A stretch of 64,000 bases of DNA from Billgrantia ethanolica (GCF_021404305.1 NZ_JABFTX010000002.1:62001-126000); one strand, 5' to 3'. Positions 12,372-21,427 are shown, numbered from the stretch's first letter. Numbers and translations are program-made. The notes: generated by a model from the sequence alone, not told the origin.

Positions 12372-12394
12372 GCCGGGCCTGCCCCGGCTTTTTT
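12372..12394 (+). terminator. Rho-independent terminator after ispH
   Basis: GCCGGG, loop CCTGC, CCCGGC, then six T. It closes the ribF-ispH operon 66 bp after the ispH stop, so the pilin genes should have their own promoter in 12395-12455; no strong -35/-10 pair is obvious there. Confidence 0.8.
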
Positions 12395-12469
12395 CATGAC
12401 ATGTCTAGCAGGTGGCGCTGTCATGATACATACTGAAACCAAGTGTAACCGAATGCGGAGGAGCGCCGA

Positions 12470-12883
12470 GTGACCCGCTACGCCAGCCACGCTCGACGGT
12501 ATCCCCGGCACGCCCCGGCCAGCGCGCAGCGCGGCTTCACCCTGATCGAGCTGATGATCGCGGTGGCCGTGATCGCCATCCTGGCCTCGATTGCGGTGCC
12601 TAGCTATCGAGGCTATGTGGAGCGTGCGACGCGCACGGATGCCCATGCCGGGTTGATGGAGGCGGCCGGTCAGATGGAGCGCTGCTACACGGTAAACAAC
12701 TCCTATGCCAATTGCAGCGTCATCACGAACTCCCCCGACGGAAATTACGGTATCACCCTGGCGAGTACGGCCTCGACCTATACCCTCACGGCAACGCTCA
12801 ACAGTGGCCGCGGCCCCGACGGCTGCACTGGAGCCTTGACGCTGAACCATCAAGGGGTGAGAAACCCTACAGGCTGCTGGTGA
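12470..12883 (+). CDS. pilE: Type IV pilus minor pilin PilE-like
   Basis: Secreted pilin subunit. A long basic leader of about 21 residues ends at RG|FTLIELMIAVAVIAIL, the prepilin peptidase site with Phe +1 and Glu +5, followed by the hydrophobic assembly helix. The mature part has about 116 residues, with a cysteine pair typical of the D-loop and the ending TGCW, as in PilE of Pseudomonas. GTG at 12470 follows GGAGGAG at 12457-12463. It is first in a tight run of pilin genes; in P. aeruginosa pilE is last in the operon, so the order differs. Confidence 0.87.
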   Translation: MTRYASHARRYPRHAPASAQRGFTLIELMIAVAVIAILASIAVPSYRGYVERATRTDAHAGLMEAAGQMERCYTVNNSYANCSVITNSPDGNYGITLASTASTYTLTATLNSGRGPDGCTGALTLNHQGVRNPTGCW

Positions 12884-12888
12884 ATGTC

Positions 12889-13329
12889 ATGAAGAACGCC
12901 GGCTTCACGTTGATCGAACTGTTGGTGACGATCGCGGTGATGGCAATCATTGCAACGATTGCCGTGCCGGGCTTTCAAGGCATGATGGCCAGCAACCAAC
13001 TGGCGGGTGACTACAACGTGGTGTTGGCCGGTCTCAACCAGGCCCGCAGCGAGGCCATCAAGCGCAGAGAAGAGGTAACCTTTCGCGTGACTCAGGCAAG
13101 CCCCTGGGAATACCGAATCACTACTGCGGACAACAGCGACATCGCCATCCGCTCCGCGCGGGGCGGACAGGTCAGCCTCACCAGCACGAATATCACTTTC
13201 AACGCCCTGGGACGGCGTTCGAACTGTACCTCGGGCTGCGACATCACGATCAACCACACCGGCGCCGGTAGCCGGGATCTGCAGGTCAGCACCACCGGCC
13301 GTATCGGCAAGCCCATACCAACGAGCTGA
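12889..13329 (+). CDS. Type IV pilus minor pilin, FimT/GspH-like
   Basis: The very short leader MKNAG precedes FTLIELLVTIAVMAIIATIAVPGF, so this is a prepilin with a 5-residue leader and Glu +5. The rest (about 120 residues) fits the GspH/FimT fold: ANQLAGDYNVVLAGLNQARSEAIKR-type helix, then beta strands and a C-terminal cysteine pair (NCTSGC). ATG at 12889 is chosen; GTG at 12880 is also in frame. It starts within 6 bp of the pilE stop. FimT and FimU cannot be told apart from sequence reading alone. Confidence 0.85.
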   Translation: MKNAGFTLIELLVTIAVMAIIATIAVPGFQGMMASNQLAGDYNVVLAGLNQARSEAIKRREEVTFRVTQASPWEYRITTADNSDIAIRSARGGQVSLTSTNITFNALGRRSNCTSGCDITINHTGAGSRDLQVSTTGRIGKPIPTS

Positions 13330-13337
13330 GGAGCGCC

Positions 13338-13739
13338 ATGCAACGTCACGCTCAATCGGGTTTCACTCTGCTGGAGGCATTGATTGCCGTTCTGGTGCTC
13401 TCCATCGGCCTGCTGGGCGTTGCAGCCATGCAGCTAAGAGCATTGCAGAGTGCCCATATGGGCTATCAGCGGGCGGTGGTGAGCCTGGCCGCCATCGACG
13501 CCCAGGAGAAGGCATGGGCGGGACTGGCAAGCAACGGCGCCTGTCCGGCAGCCGGCGACATTCAGGGGGATTGGATGGGGCAGTGGTTCGGAACGGGAAG
13601 GGTGATGACCAATGCCGGGAGTAGCTTCGCTTCCTCCGACTGTGAATACACCGTATCGATAGAATGGCAGGAGACGCGCTTCTCCATCGGCGAAACCGGG
13701 GACGCCTTCGTTTACCAGTTCCGGTTGCCAGAGCTATGA
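13338..13739 (+). CDS. pilV: Type IV pilus minor pilin PilV
   Basis: Prepilin with leader MQRHAQSG and mature start FTLLEALIAVLVLSIGLLGVAAMQL; the IGLLG segment is typical of PilV. The 133-residue product has a C-terminal cysteine pair. It starts 8 bp after the fimT-like gene and its stop overlaps the pilW start (ATGA). PilV is one of the minor pilins that prime pilus assembly. Confidence 0.88.
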   Translation: MQRHAQSGFTLLEALIAVLVLSIGLLGVAAMQLRALQSAHMGYQRAVVSLAAIDAQEKAWAGLASNGACPAAGDIQGDWMGQWFGTGRVMTNAGSSFASSDCEYTVSIEWQETRFSIGETGDAFVYQFRLPEL

Positions 13740-14326
13740 CCAGAGACATGAACGACATCCGTTCCAGGTTGCCCTCTGTCCCCGGACCAGGGGCGTCGCG
13801 TCGTCAGGCGGGCTTCACCTTGGTCGAGCTGATGGTGGCACTGGTAATCGGGCTGATCATCATCCTGGGCGCCGGTCAGCTGTTTCTCATGGGATTCCAG
13901 ACCTTTCGTCAGATCGAGCTACTGAGCAACAAGCAGGCAGCGCTGACCTTTGCCACGGAAACGCTGATTCGCGACATTCGCCGCGCCACCGACGTCGACT
14001 TCGACAACGGAGCGCTGACAGTGGCATTCACCAATAACAGTGACATGAGCGGCTGTTCGGGAACGGTGGTTCGCGTCTACCGCCTCAGTCAGGCGGCAAT
14101 CAGTGCCAACGAAGGCTGGTCTCTCAATATGGGGCAGGATTGCGAGAGCGCCCCGTCCAATGCTGCATTCGAGCCGTTGGTGACCGCCTTCAACGAAGAC
14201 GGCTTCTTTGCCGAAGAGGTCGATGATGGCGTCTGGGAGATCAGCTTCCAACTGATGGCGGGGCGGAATGGCGAGACGGATTCGTTCACGTTCAACGCCG
14301 TCAATCGAAACCAGGCCATAGAATAA
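13736..14326 (+). CDS. pilW: Type IV pilus minor pilin PilW
   Basis: Prepilin with a leader of about 26 residues and the site AG|FTLVELMVALVIGLIIILGAG, followed by SNKQAALTFATETLIRDIRRA, a PilW-like segment. The 196-residue product is shorter than P. aeruginosa PilW (about 270 residues). ATG at 13736 overlaps the pilV stop by 4 bp and fits translational coupling. Two cysteines (SGCSG and QDCES) are present. Confidence 0.85.
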   Translation: MTRDMNDIRSRLPSVPGPGASRRQAGFTLVELMVALVIGLIIILGAGQLFLMGFQTFRQIELLSNKQAALTFATETLIRDIRRATDVDFDNGALTVAFTNNSDMSGCSGTVVRVYRLSQAAISANEGWSLNMGQDCESAPSNAAFEPLVTAFNEDGFFAEEVDDGVWEISFQLMAGRNGETDSFTFNAVNRNQAIE

Positions 14327-14355
14327 AAAATGCCTGCACGGGCGCGGGGGAAAGT

Positions 14356-15759
14356 ATGAAGAAGCAACGAGGTGCGGCACTGGTGGTAGTTCTCTCGCTG
14401 CTGGCGATGTCGCTCATGCTGGGAATTTCCGGTATGCAGTCGTCGCAGATCGATGAGCGCCTGGCAGGGAATTACCGTAGTGGCACCTTGGCTGCGATGG
14501 CGGCAGAGTATGGAGCATCGGCGGCCTGGGCTGCCATATTGGATATTGAAGTAGGAAATGCCTCGGAAAGTACTTTTATCAATGCTCTGGACGATGAGGT
14601 TGGTCTTGGGTTACTTCATGGCCTGCCGGATTCGAATCTGACGAATGTATACTACCGTATCAATGTCGATCCCAGTCCGGGGCTAGATACGCCTGTCAGG
14701 GTGCGCGGTGAAGTATACGAGGGCGGTAGTCAAGCAGTGTTGATTTCTTTCCGTGAGATGGAAATATTTGCTCGTCTCAATGGATTGGGGGGCGGAAACC
14801 TCTCGCCGCTCAATGTGCCAGCGACCTTGGATAATTATGAGGGGATAAAGTCTCAAGCAGGCGTCACCGGTGAGGATATCGTAGATGGAACGCGAAATCC
14901 TGCCATCACGGCAGCCAGCAAAGAAGAGGCGCAAAAAATAGTCAATGACATTGTTGGGAGCAATGGTGCGGATAAATATGTGTTTGTGCCAGATGGTGAT
15001 GGGTCCGGGAACGGGGTGTTTTATGCCGCGCCTACCATAGTCGATGGTGAGTACACAGGAAACTACTCCTCTTGCAATAGTGGAAATAATCGCCTTTGTA
15101 ATTACATGGGCGGGATCGCCACCCGGCCTAAAGATAGCATTTTGACGGATGCCAACCTTTTCCATAACTTCATTTCTGCTATTTTTGATGATGCTTATGG
15201 GTCAAATGGTTCCGGGGCTTTAAGCAATGGAATGTCAGGTTTCAATGTCATCTCTACTGGCGCGCATTTCGATCAAAATGATAACTACCGCCCCTCCAGG
15301 TATCTGGACGGTGAAGAATTGCCCGGAGGCGGGACCTGTCAGAGCGATGTGTGTTACCCAACTCGTCAAGAGTTTACCGGCAGCGGGAACGCTGCTGGGG
15401 ATGGTGTGTTGATAATAGACGGGGACGTGACCTTTAACGGCAATCCGGAGTTTAAAGGGCTGATCATCGTGCTGGGAAGCTATACGGTCAAGGGTGGTGG
15501 TGGTGGCGATATGGAGGGTGCCATCATCGCGGCTCCTTACAGTTGCCGGCCTGGAGGCGATTGCCATTTCGACAAGATGAACATCGAGATATCCGGGGGC
15601 GGCGGTAACGATTATCTACATAATATGACCTACCTTGATGCAGCCTGGGATATTTTGGGAAGCATATCACCTGAAGCGGCAAGGCAGTGGCTTCAGGGAA
15701 ACAATCCTGGTGGGATCTTTACCTATCTTGCCCACGGCTGGCGTGACATAACCATGTAG
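14356..15759 (+). CDS. PilX-like pilus protein with large C-terminal region
   Basis: The N-terminus MKKQRGAALVVVLSLLAMSLMLGISGMQSSQIDERLAGNYR is the PilX N-terminal pattern: short basic leader, hydrophobic helix and the ERLAGN motif. It lacks the usual Glu at +5, as PilX proteins do. The remaining 410 residues are glycine- and asparagine-rich with repeated short strands (GDGVLIIDGDVTFNG, GLIIVLGSYTVKGGGGG), as in a beta-solenoid. P. aeruginosa PilX has about 195 residues, so this protein is more than twice that length. Base composition from about 14520 on is clearly richer in A+T than the neighbours. The tail's function is unknown. Confidence 0.75.
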   Translation: MKKQRGAALVVVLSLLAMSLMLGISGMQSSQIDERLAGNYRSGTLAAMAAEYGASAAWAAILDIEVGNASESTFINALDDEVGLGLLHGLPDSNLTNVYYRINVDPSPGLDTPVRVRGEVYEGGSQAVLISFREMEIFARLNGLGGGNLSPLNVPATLDNYEGIKSQAGVTGEDIVDGTRNPAITAASKEEAQKIVNDIVGSNGADKYVFVPDGDGSGNGVFYAAPTIVDGEYTGNYSSCNSGNNRLCNYMGGIATRPKDSILTDANLFHNFISAIFDDAYGSNGSGALSNGMSGFNVISTGAHFDQNDNYRPSRYLDGEELPGGGTCQSDVCYPTRQEFTGSGNAAGDGVLIIDGDVTFNGNPEFKGLIIVLGSYTVKGGGGGDMEGAIIAAPYSCRPGGDCHFDKMNIEISGGGGNDYLHNMTYLDAAWDILGSISPEAARQWLQGNNPGGIFTYLAHGWRDITM

Positions 15760-15900
15760 TGTAAGGGCCGGGCCCAGGCACACTTGCTTCGCATTGCCGC
15801 TTGGCTTGCTCTACCCTGAAAGAACATGGAAGCACTGCCCTGAGGAGGCTCGTCTGCTGACTTGGCGGTTTTGCATGAGGTTCTTGCCAGGGAGGCACGC

Positions 15901-17064
15901 ATGCACCATCAGCAAGGTGCCGCGCTTATCATCGTTCTGTCGTTACTCTCCATCACCTTGATGCTGGGACTGTCGGGCTACCACTCGGCCCTCGTTAACG
16001 AGCGTCTTGCCGGTAACCATCGTGCGGCCAGTCTGGCTCAGATGGGCGCCGAGGAGGCCGTTTCCTACGCCTGGGGCGAGGGGGGCGAGCACCTCACCTC
16101 GGCCGATTTCGTACCCACCACCTCTCTGCAGCCGCTGACGGCCCAGAACTGGGCGTCGTTCTACCCCGGCAGCCGCGCCGGGCCTTGCCGTGGCAACCTG
16201 CGCTGCCCCTTTCGCTTCGTGCGAGTCGGCGGTCAGTACTTCATCGTCGCCATGGGGGCAATACGTGAAGGCGACCACACCGTAGCCAGCAGCATGCCCG
16301 TGGTGGCGCGAGTGGAGTTCAGAGAAATTCCCGACCCGGCCTTCACAAGGGGCCTGCTGAGTGCAGGATATATCACGGTGACCGGCAACTCCTCGCTCAC
16401 GCCGGCCCGTCGCGCCGATGGCAGCATCGACCCCAACGTGGTGCATGCCAACAGTATCGTCAGTATCAGCGTGCCCGATGAGCAGAGGGCTTACATTACC
16501 TCGGGAGCGGACAGAATGGTGGAGGTGCCGCTGCCCGGTCAGCGCCCCGATGGCGAGGACATGTCCCAGTGCACTCGGACCACGCCGCCAGCCTACTGCT
16601 ATAAGCGTTATGATCCTAACGTATTTGACGATTATCGCGACCGCCCCGGCGCTATTCATAGCTGCAACGTCAATCTCAATGCGCTGGCCAGTGGCACCAC
16701 GGTGTTCTGTCAGGGCAACCTCTCCGTGGGCAGCGGCAGCGTGGAAGGCCGGCAGATTACCCTGGTGGCGACCGGCAGCGTTTCCATGAGCGGTTCGACC
16801 ACCACTTCACCGCCAGACCGGGCGGAGATTGGCTTGTTCGTGGTTGCGGGGGGCAATATCGAGTTTTCGGGCCGGACCGACAACTACGGGGTCTTCTGGG
16901 CCGGTGGTCACGTGCGCCAGAGCGGGACTTCGCGGCTCTATGGTTCTATCGTGGCGGGGAGCTTCATTCAGAGCAGCGGCGGCATCGACTTCACCAGCAT
17001 CAACAATGTCACTAACCGGGATGCCTTCATCGAGGCGGAGCCGCGGATCGTCGCCTGGCAGTGA
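15901..17064 (+). CDS. Second PilX-like pilus protein with beta-rich C-terminal region
   Basis: Paralogue of the preceding gene: QQGAALIIVLSLLSITLMLGLSGYHSALVNERLAGNHRAASLAQMGAE is again the PilX N-terminal pattern. The rest has repeated strand-turn units (GSGSVEGRQITLVATGSVSMSGS, VVAGGNIEFSGR, GHVRQSGTSRLYGSIVAGSFIQSSGG), suggesting a beta-helix. ATG at 15901 follows GGAGG at 15891-15895; an in-frame TTG lies at 15862. The protein has 387 residues. GC content is back to the local norm. It lies 141 bp after the first PilX-like gene. No PilY1 gene follows. Confidence 0.75.
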   Translation: MHHQQGAALIIVLSLLSITLMLGLSGYHSALVNERLAGNHRAASLAQMGAEEAVSYAWGEGGEHLTSADFVPTTSLQPLTAQNWASFYPGSRAGPCRGNLRCPFRFVRVGGQYFIVAMGAIREGDHTVASSMPVVARVEFREIPDPAFTRGLLSAGYITVTGNSSLTPARRADGSIDPNVVHANSIVSISVPDEQRAYITSGADRMVEVPLPGQRPDGEDMSQCTRTTPPAYCYKRYDPNVFDDYRDRPGAIHSCNVNLNALASGTTVFCQGNLSVGSGSVEGRQITLVATGSVSMSGSTTTSPPDRAEIGLFVVAGGNIEFSGRTDNYGVFWAGGHVRQSGTSRLYGSIVAGSFIQSSGGIDFTSINNVTNRDAFIEAEPRIVAWQ

Positions 17065-17091
17065 GAGGGCCTCGTCGAGCGGCCCTGGAGA

Positions 17092-17214
17092 TCATTGCCC
17101 GCTGGGCTTGCGGTAGTGACCCGGCACGGTCACCTTTTCGCCGCTGGGAAGACGACGCACGTGAGTAGGAACGTAGATACGTCTGATGACGCTCTTGCGT
17201 GACTTGGCGTCCAT
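17092..17214 (-). CDS. 40-residue basic hypothetical protein
   Basis: Small gene on the minus strand: ATG at 17214 preceded by a strong ribosome site, GGGAGG, with 7-nt spacing. The product is very basic, with KSVIRRIYVPTHVRRLPSG and a central VTVPGHYRKP. No membrane segment or signal peptide is visible. The gene lies 27 bp beyond the end of the second pilX-like gene, in convergent orientation. I do not recognise a named family; the RIYVP...PSG...VPGHYR pattern looks like a conserved small protein rather than noise. Confidence 0.6.
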   Translation of the reverse strand: MDAKSRKSVIRRIYVPTHVRRLPSGEKVTVPGHYRKPSGQ

Positions 17215-17360
17215 ACTGCTGCCTCCCAACTTAGTTGAATATGAAACTACTTTAGGGCAGGTCGAGGCGCTGCGCAATACCGTGGATGTGGGCCGTTCGG
17301 TTTACGCCTGCGGCGCTCTTGCCTAGGTTAAGAGTAGGGCAAGGAGCCGAAGGAGTTGGC

Positions 17361-18590
17361 ATGGAGCAGCTGAACGTCGCTCTCGCCGTAGTGGGAGGGC
17401 TGGTACTGGTCGTGGGCCTGCTGTCGAGCCCGCTGGACCGCTCCTGGCTTTCCGCCCCGCTGTTGGCCTTCCTGTTCGGTGTGGCGCTGGGCCCCCGTGG
17501 GTTGAGCGTGCTCGATCCGATGGCGTGGGGCGATGGCAAGCAGATGCTCGAACAGACGGCTCGCCTGACCCTTGGCATCAGCCTGATGGGCATCGCGCTG
17601 CGCCTGCCGCCCAGCTATCCCTTCGTCCACTGGCGTTCGCTGCTGGTGCTCCTGGCCGTGGGCATGCCGGCCATGTTTCTGATTAGTTCGCTGCTCACCC
17701 ATTGGGTCATGGGCTGGCCGTTGCTCATGGCGCTGCTGGTGGGTGGCGCCATCTGCGCCACGGATCCGGTGGTGGCATCTTCGATCGTCACCGGCAGCGT
17801 GGCCAAGGAGAACCTGCCCGAAGGCTTCCGACACCTGCTTTCCAGCGAATCCGGCGCCAACGATGGCCTGGCTTATCCGCTGGTACTGTTGCCGGTGCTG
17901 CTGCTGACCCTACCCGCAGGCGATGCGTGGTTCGACTGGCTCGTCACGATCTGGCTGTGGGAGGTCGGCGGTGGAGTGTTGATCGGGGTAGCTCTCGGTT
18001 GGGCGTCAGGGCGGGCACTGCAGTGGTCCGAGGAGCGTGGCTATCTCGATCAGCCTTCCTTTCTCTCGATCACCCTGGCCTTGACGCTGCTGGTGCTGGG
18101 CTTGGGTTCGCTGCTGAATACCAACAGCATTCTAGGGGTCTTTGCCGCGGGCCTGGCCTTCGATCAGGAAGTGGGGGGCAAGGAGCGCAGCGAAGAGGAC
18201 AACGTGCAGGAAGCGGTCAATATCCTGCTGACCATGCCGATCTTCGTGCTGTTCGGCTTGATCGCGCCCTGGGCCGAGTGGCGGGCGCTTGGGCCGCAGG
18301 GGGTGCTGTTGGCGCTGTTGGTGCTGCTGCTGCGCCGCCTGCCGGCGATACTGCTGCTCCGCCCCTGGCTGCCTGCGATGCGTGACCTGCCGATCACGCT
18401 GGTCATGGGCTGGTTCGGCCCCATCGGGGTATCGGCCCTCTACTACGCCACCTTCATATCGAGCCGAACCGGCTACGACCTAGCCTGGACGGCGGGCACC
18501 CTGATCGTGGTGGCATCCATGCTCGCCCACGGCATGACCGCGGCGCCGTTGGCCTATCGCTACGGGCGCTGGCGGCGGGATAAGGGTTAA
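17361..18590 (+). CDS. CPA1-family Na+/H+ antiporter
   Basis: Cation:proton antiporter of the NhaP/CPA1 family with about 12 membrane helices over 409 residues. Family marks include GGAICATDPVVASSIVTG in the fifth or sixth helix (the conserved Asp of the ion site), ESGANDGLAYPLVLLPVLLL and GWFGPIGVSALYY. It has no large soluble C-terminal domain. ATG at 17361 follows AGGAG at 17351-17355; the longer reading frame upstream is not supported. Expected role: Na+ extrusion and pH control in a salt-loving cell. Ion selectivity cannot be read from sequence. Confidence 0.9.
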   Translation: MEQLNVALAVVGGLVLVVGLLSSPLDRSWLSAPLLAFLFGVALGPRGLSVLDPMAWGDGKQMLEQTARLTLGISLMGIALRLPPSYPFVHWRSLLVLLAVGMPAMFLISSLLTHWVMGWPLLMALLVGGAICATDPVVASSIVTGSVAKENLPEGFRHLLSSESGANDGLAYPLVLLPVLLLTLPAGDAWFDWLVTIWLWEVGGGVLIGVALGWASGRALQWSEERGYLDQPSFLSITLALTLLVLGLGSLLNTNSILGVFAAGLAFDQEVGGKERSEEDNVQEAVNILLTMPIFVLFGLIAPWAEWRALGPQGVLLALLVLLLRRLPAILLLRPWLPAMRDLPITLVMGWFGPIGVSALYYATFISSRTGYDLAWTAGTLIVVASMLAHGMTAAPLAYRYGRWRRDKG

Positions 18591-20236
18591 CGTGCCTGGC
18601 GGAAGTACTCCCTCAGCCGCGCCAGCTCCTCTTCGCTCCACCCGTTCGGTTCGGTAAGCGTCACCCAGGCATCGAAGTAGTGCTCGGCGGCGATGGTATG
18701 TCCGTAGCCGGGCGGCGCGCGACCCACGGCCAGATCGCCTAGTAGCTGCAGCATGGTCACCACCGGGTACCAGCGCAGCTCGGGCAGCACGTCGGGAGCA
18801 CGCGGCTCTCGCATCCACTCCGGCTCGCGATAGAGAATACGCGGCTCGAAGAAGGTGATGGGATCGCTGCCGTACTGCAGGTAGGCGATGCGGAAATCGC
18901 CCCAGTCGCCATACGTGGCGTCCAGCCCCTGGTACTGATTCATGAAGCGCACCACGGCACCGTCGCGGAAGGTGGGCAGCCACGAGGGCGAGCCGGCATC
19001 GCGCTCCTGGGTGACTGTGCGCCAGGTGTCGCTGCGAAAGGGCGGGCCGCTCCACAGAGCCCCGTGGAAGGGATCGTCGATGATATCGTAGAAGTCGAAC
19101 GACAGGTCCGAGTTGAGCGAGCCGAGGCTGAGGCCATGCAAATAGAGCCGAGGACGCTCGTTCTCGGGCAGCCCGCTCCAGTATTCATAGACGGTGGTGA
19201 ACAGGGCGCGGGCGTTCTCGGCGCCATATTCCCCTTCGACGAGCAGCGCCAGATGGCTGGGCAAGTAGGAGTACTGCACGGTGGCCGTGGCGATGTCACC
19301 GCGGTGCAGATACTCCACGGTGTTCAGTGCCGCCGGGTCGACCCAGCCTCTTCCGGTGGGCGTGGCCAGCACCATCACCGAGCGCTCGAAGGCACCGACC
19401 CGCTGCAGTTCCTCTAGAGCCAACTGGGCGCGCTCCGCGGGTGTATCCGCCGCACCCAGGCCTATATAGACGCGTACCGGATCCATGGCCACGTCCTCTG
19501 TATCCATGAAGGCGCCTATGTCGGCGGCGGAGGGGCCTTGGCTGACGAAACGCCTGCCGCGACCGCCGAGCGCTTCCCAACTGATCAGCGAGTGCTCGCT
19601 GCCGGTCTTCATCGGATCGGTGGGCGGCGGCAGGTCATCCAGTATCAGTGCATCGATCTGCTGGAAGGAGTTGTCGGCGGCGCGCAAGGCCAGGGTGAAG
19701 ATGACCCCGTCGATGACCGACCAGAACAGCGCCGCGGCAGCGATCACGCCAAGCAGATTCGAGATTCGATGCGGCACGAAGCGACGCATCTTGCGGGCGA
19801 GAAAGCGAAACGTCAGCCGGAACAGCTTGACCAGCAACCACAGCAGGGCGAACAGTGTCAGGGCGATCAGGCCGATGCTGATGGCGCGTATGCCACTGAC
19901 CTCCTCCAGCCCCATCAGGTCGCGGATGCGGTTCTGCCAGGCCGAGGCCTGCCACAGGAAAACCGCGGCGATAAGCGTACAGATGCCGGCCGCCGACAAT
20001 TTGATGATTCGCTCGATGTGCGTGCGGGGGCGCGGCAGCTGCAGGTAGTCCCAAAGCCAGTGAGCGATGAAGCCCAGCGCATAGCCGGCGGAGAAGGAGA
20101 GCCCCGAGACGATACCCTGGGCGTATGTGGGCCGTGGGAGCAGGCTGGGGGTGAGCGAAAAGGCGAACAGCAGCGTGCCGAGTAGAAGGCCAGCCGTGGA
20201 AAAGTGTTTGAGGGCGCTACGAACTCTGCGGTGCAT
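18587..20236 (-). CDS. Membrane-anchored alpha/beta hydrolase family protein
   Basis: 549 residues: four N-terminal membrane helices (about 12-180) followed by a periplasmic or cytoplasmic hydrolase domain. The nucleophile elbow is GLSLGS, a Gly-x-Ser-x-Gly motif, with a conserved His near the end in PPGYGHTIAAEHYFDAW. This matches the two-part 'alpha/beta-hydrolase family' proteins in which a membrane N-domain precedes the catalytic part. The substrate is unknown. The stop overlaps that of the CPA1 antiporter by 4 bp (convergent). ATG at 20236 has only a weak ribosome site. Confidence 0.8.
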   Translation of the reverse strand: MHRRVRSALKHFSTAGLLLGTLLFAFSLTPSLLPRPTYAQGIVSGLSFSAGYALGFIAHWLWDYLQLPRPRTHIERIIKLSAAGICTLIAAVFLWQASAWQNRIRDLMGLEEVSGIRAISIGLIALTLFALLWLLVKLFRLTFRFLARKMRRFVPHRISNLLGVIAAAALFWSVIDGVIFTLALRAADNSFQQIDALILDDLPPPTDPMKTGSEHSLISWEALGGRGRRFVSQGPSAADIGAFMDTEDVAMDPVRVYIGLGAADTPAERAQLALEELQRVGAFERSVMVLATPTGRGWVDPAALNTVEYLHRGDIATATVQYSYLPSHLALLVEGEYGAENARALFTTVYEYWSGLPENERPRLYLHGLSLGSLNSDLSFDFYDIIDDPFHGALWSGPPFRSDTWRTVTQERDAGSPSWLPTFRDGAVVRFMNQYQGLDATYGDWGDFRIAYLQYGSDPITFFEPRILYREPEWMREPRAPDVLPELRWYPVVTMLQLLGDLAVGRAPPGYGHTIAAEHYFDAWVTLTEPNGWSEEELARLREYFRQAR

Positions 20237-20293
20237 GTGACGTCATCGAACCTGAGAGAAAAATGGCTCTCACCTGGGGCGAGCTGTCGAATG

Positions 20294-21427
20294 TTAACGT
20301 ATCCCGGCCAACCAGGTGCTGACGAGGGCAGCGAATCGTTCGCGATAGCGCTGCGCGCTGGAGCGCCGGGACCACTCTGCCAGGCGTACCGGCTTGCTGT
20401 CGCCCATGTGGCTCTCGAACAGTTCGGCCAGTTCGGCGGCGAAGCCGGTATGCTCCACTTCCACGTTGGCTTCGAGATTCCAGTGCAGACTCCAGTGATC
20501 GAAATTGCACGAGCCCACGGTGACCCAGTCGTCGACGATGCAGAACTTGGCGTGGGTGAAGCGAGGTTGATACTCGTAGATGTGAATGCCGGCGTCCAGT
20601 AGCTCACCGAAGTGGCGCTGACCGGCATAGCGCACGCTGGGATGATCGTGGCCCTTGCCGGCCACCAGCAGGCGCACGTCCACGCCGCGCTGGGCGGTGT
20701 CGCCGATCAACTTGCGCAGCTGTCGTGAAGGCAAAAAGTAAGGCGTGTACATCCACAGGCGCTGTCTGGCCGTGGCCATGCGCTTATGCAGCGAATGCCG
20801 AATCGACATGTCGCTCGGCCCCTCGTTGTGCACCAGGCGGGCCGGCATCTCCCATTCCCGAGAAGTGGCGGATGCGGCGTGGCGCTGCCTATCGATGGGC
20901 GCCCTGTCACCGCGGGTGCGGGAGGATTCCCAGAGGTCGGCGAAGAGCCGGATCCAATCTTCCACCACCGGCCCTTCGGCGCGCACCACCACGTCGAACC
21001 AGTCGCCCAGGTAGTCGTCAGTGAGGCAGTAACCGCCGGTATAGGCCACGCGGCGATCGACCAGCAGTAGCTTGCGGTGGTTACGATTCAGATTGCGCCG
21101 CAGCCGCCGCATCATGAACGGGTTGTAGTGGCGCAGCGCCACGCCCGCCGCGGAGAGCCGCTCACGGTCGCGCTGGCCGAGGCTCACGGCACCGAAACTG
21201 TCCAGCACCACGTGCACCGCAACGCCACGCTGCGCGGCGCGCTCCATGGCATCGAAGAAGCGGCGGGTCATGCGCCCCGATTCGATCAGGTACTGCTCGA
21301 ACCACACCGACTCCTCGGCCATGTCGATGGCCTCGAGCAGCTCGGGGATGAAGCGCTCGCTGTCGGGTATCAGGGTAATGCGGTTGCCATGTTTCCAACT
21401 GGGTTCCATTGCGGCACTCCTTGCCAT
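20294..21427 (-). CDS. PLD-family cardiolipin synthase-like enzyme
   Basis: Two HKD motifs are complete: NHRKLLLVDRRVAYTGG in the first half and THAKFCIVDDWVTVGSCNFD in the second. Each has the His-x-Lys-x4-Asp pattern of phospholipase D enzymes. The 377-residue product lacks N-terminal membrane helices, like ClsB of E. coli. It should join two phosphatidylglycerols, or PG and another phospholipid, to make cardiolipin, which is important in halophile membranes. ATG at 21427 follows AAGGAG; ATG at 21409 also has AAGGAG before it. It is 57 bp upstream of the alpha/beta hydrolase, in the same direction. Confidence 0.85.
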   Translation of the reverse strand: MARSAAMEPSWKHGNRITLIPDSERFIPELLEAIDMAEESVWFEQYLIESGRMTRRFFDAMERAAQRGVAVHVVLDSFGAVSLGQRDRERLSAAGVALRHYNPFMMRRLRRNLNRNHRKLLLVDRRVAYTGGYCLTDDYLGDWFDVVVRAEGPVVEDWIRLFADLWESSRTRGDRAPIDRQRHAASATSREWEMPARLVHNEGPSDMSIRHSLHKRMATARQRLWMYTPYFLPSRQLRKLIGDTAQRGVDVRLLVAGKGHDHPSVRYAGQRHFGELLDAGIHIYEYQPRFTHAKFCIVDDWVTVGSCNFDHWSLHWNLEANVEVEHTGFAAELAELFESHMGDSKPVRLAEWSRRSSAQRYRERFAALVSTWLAGIR

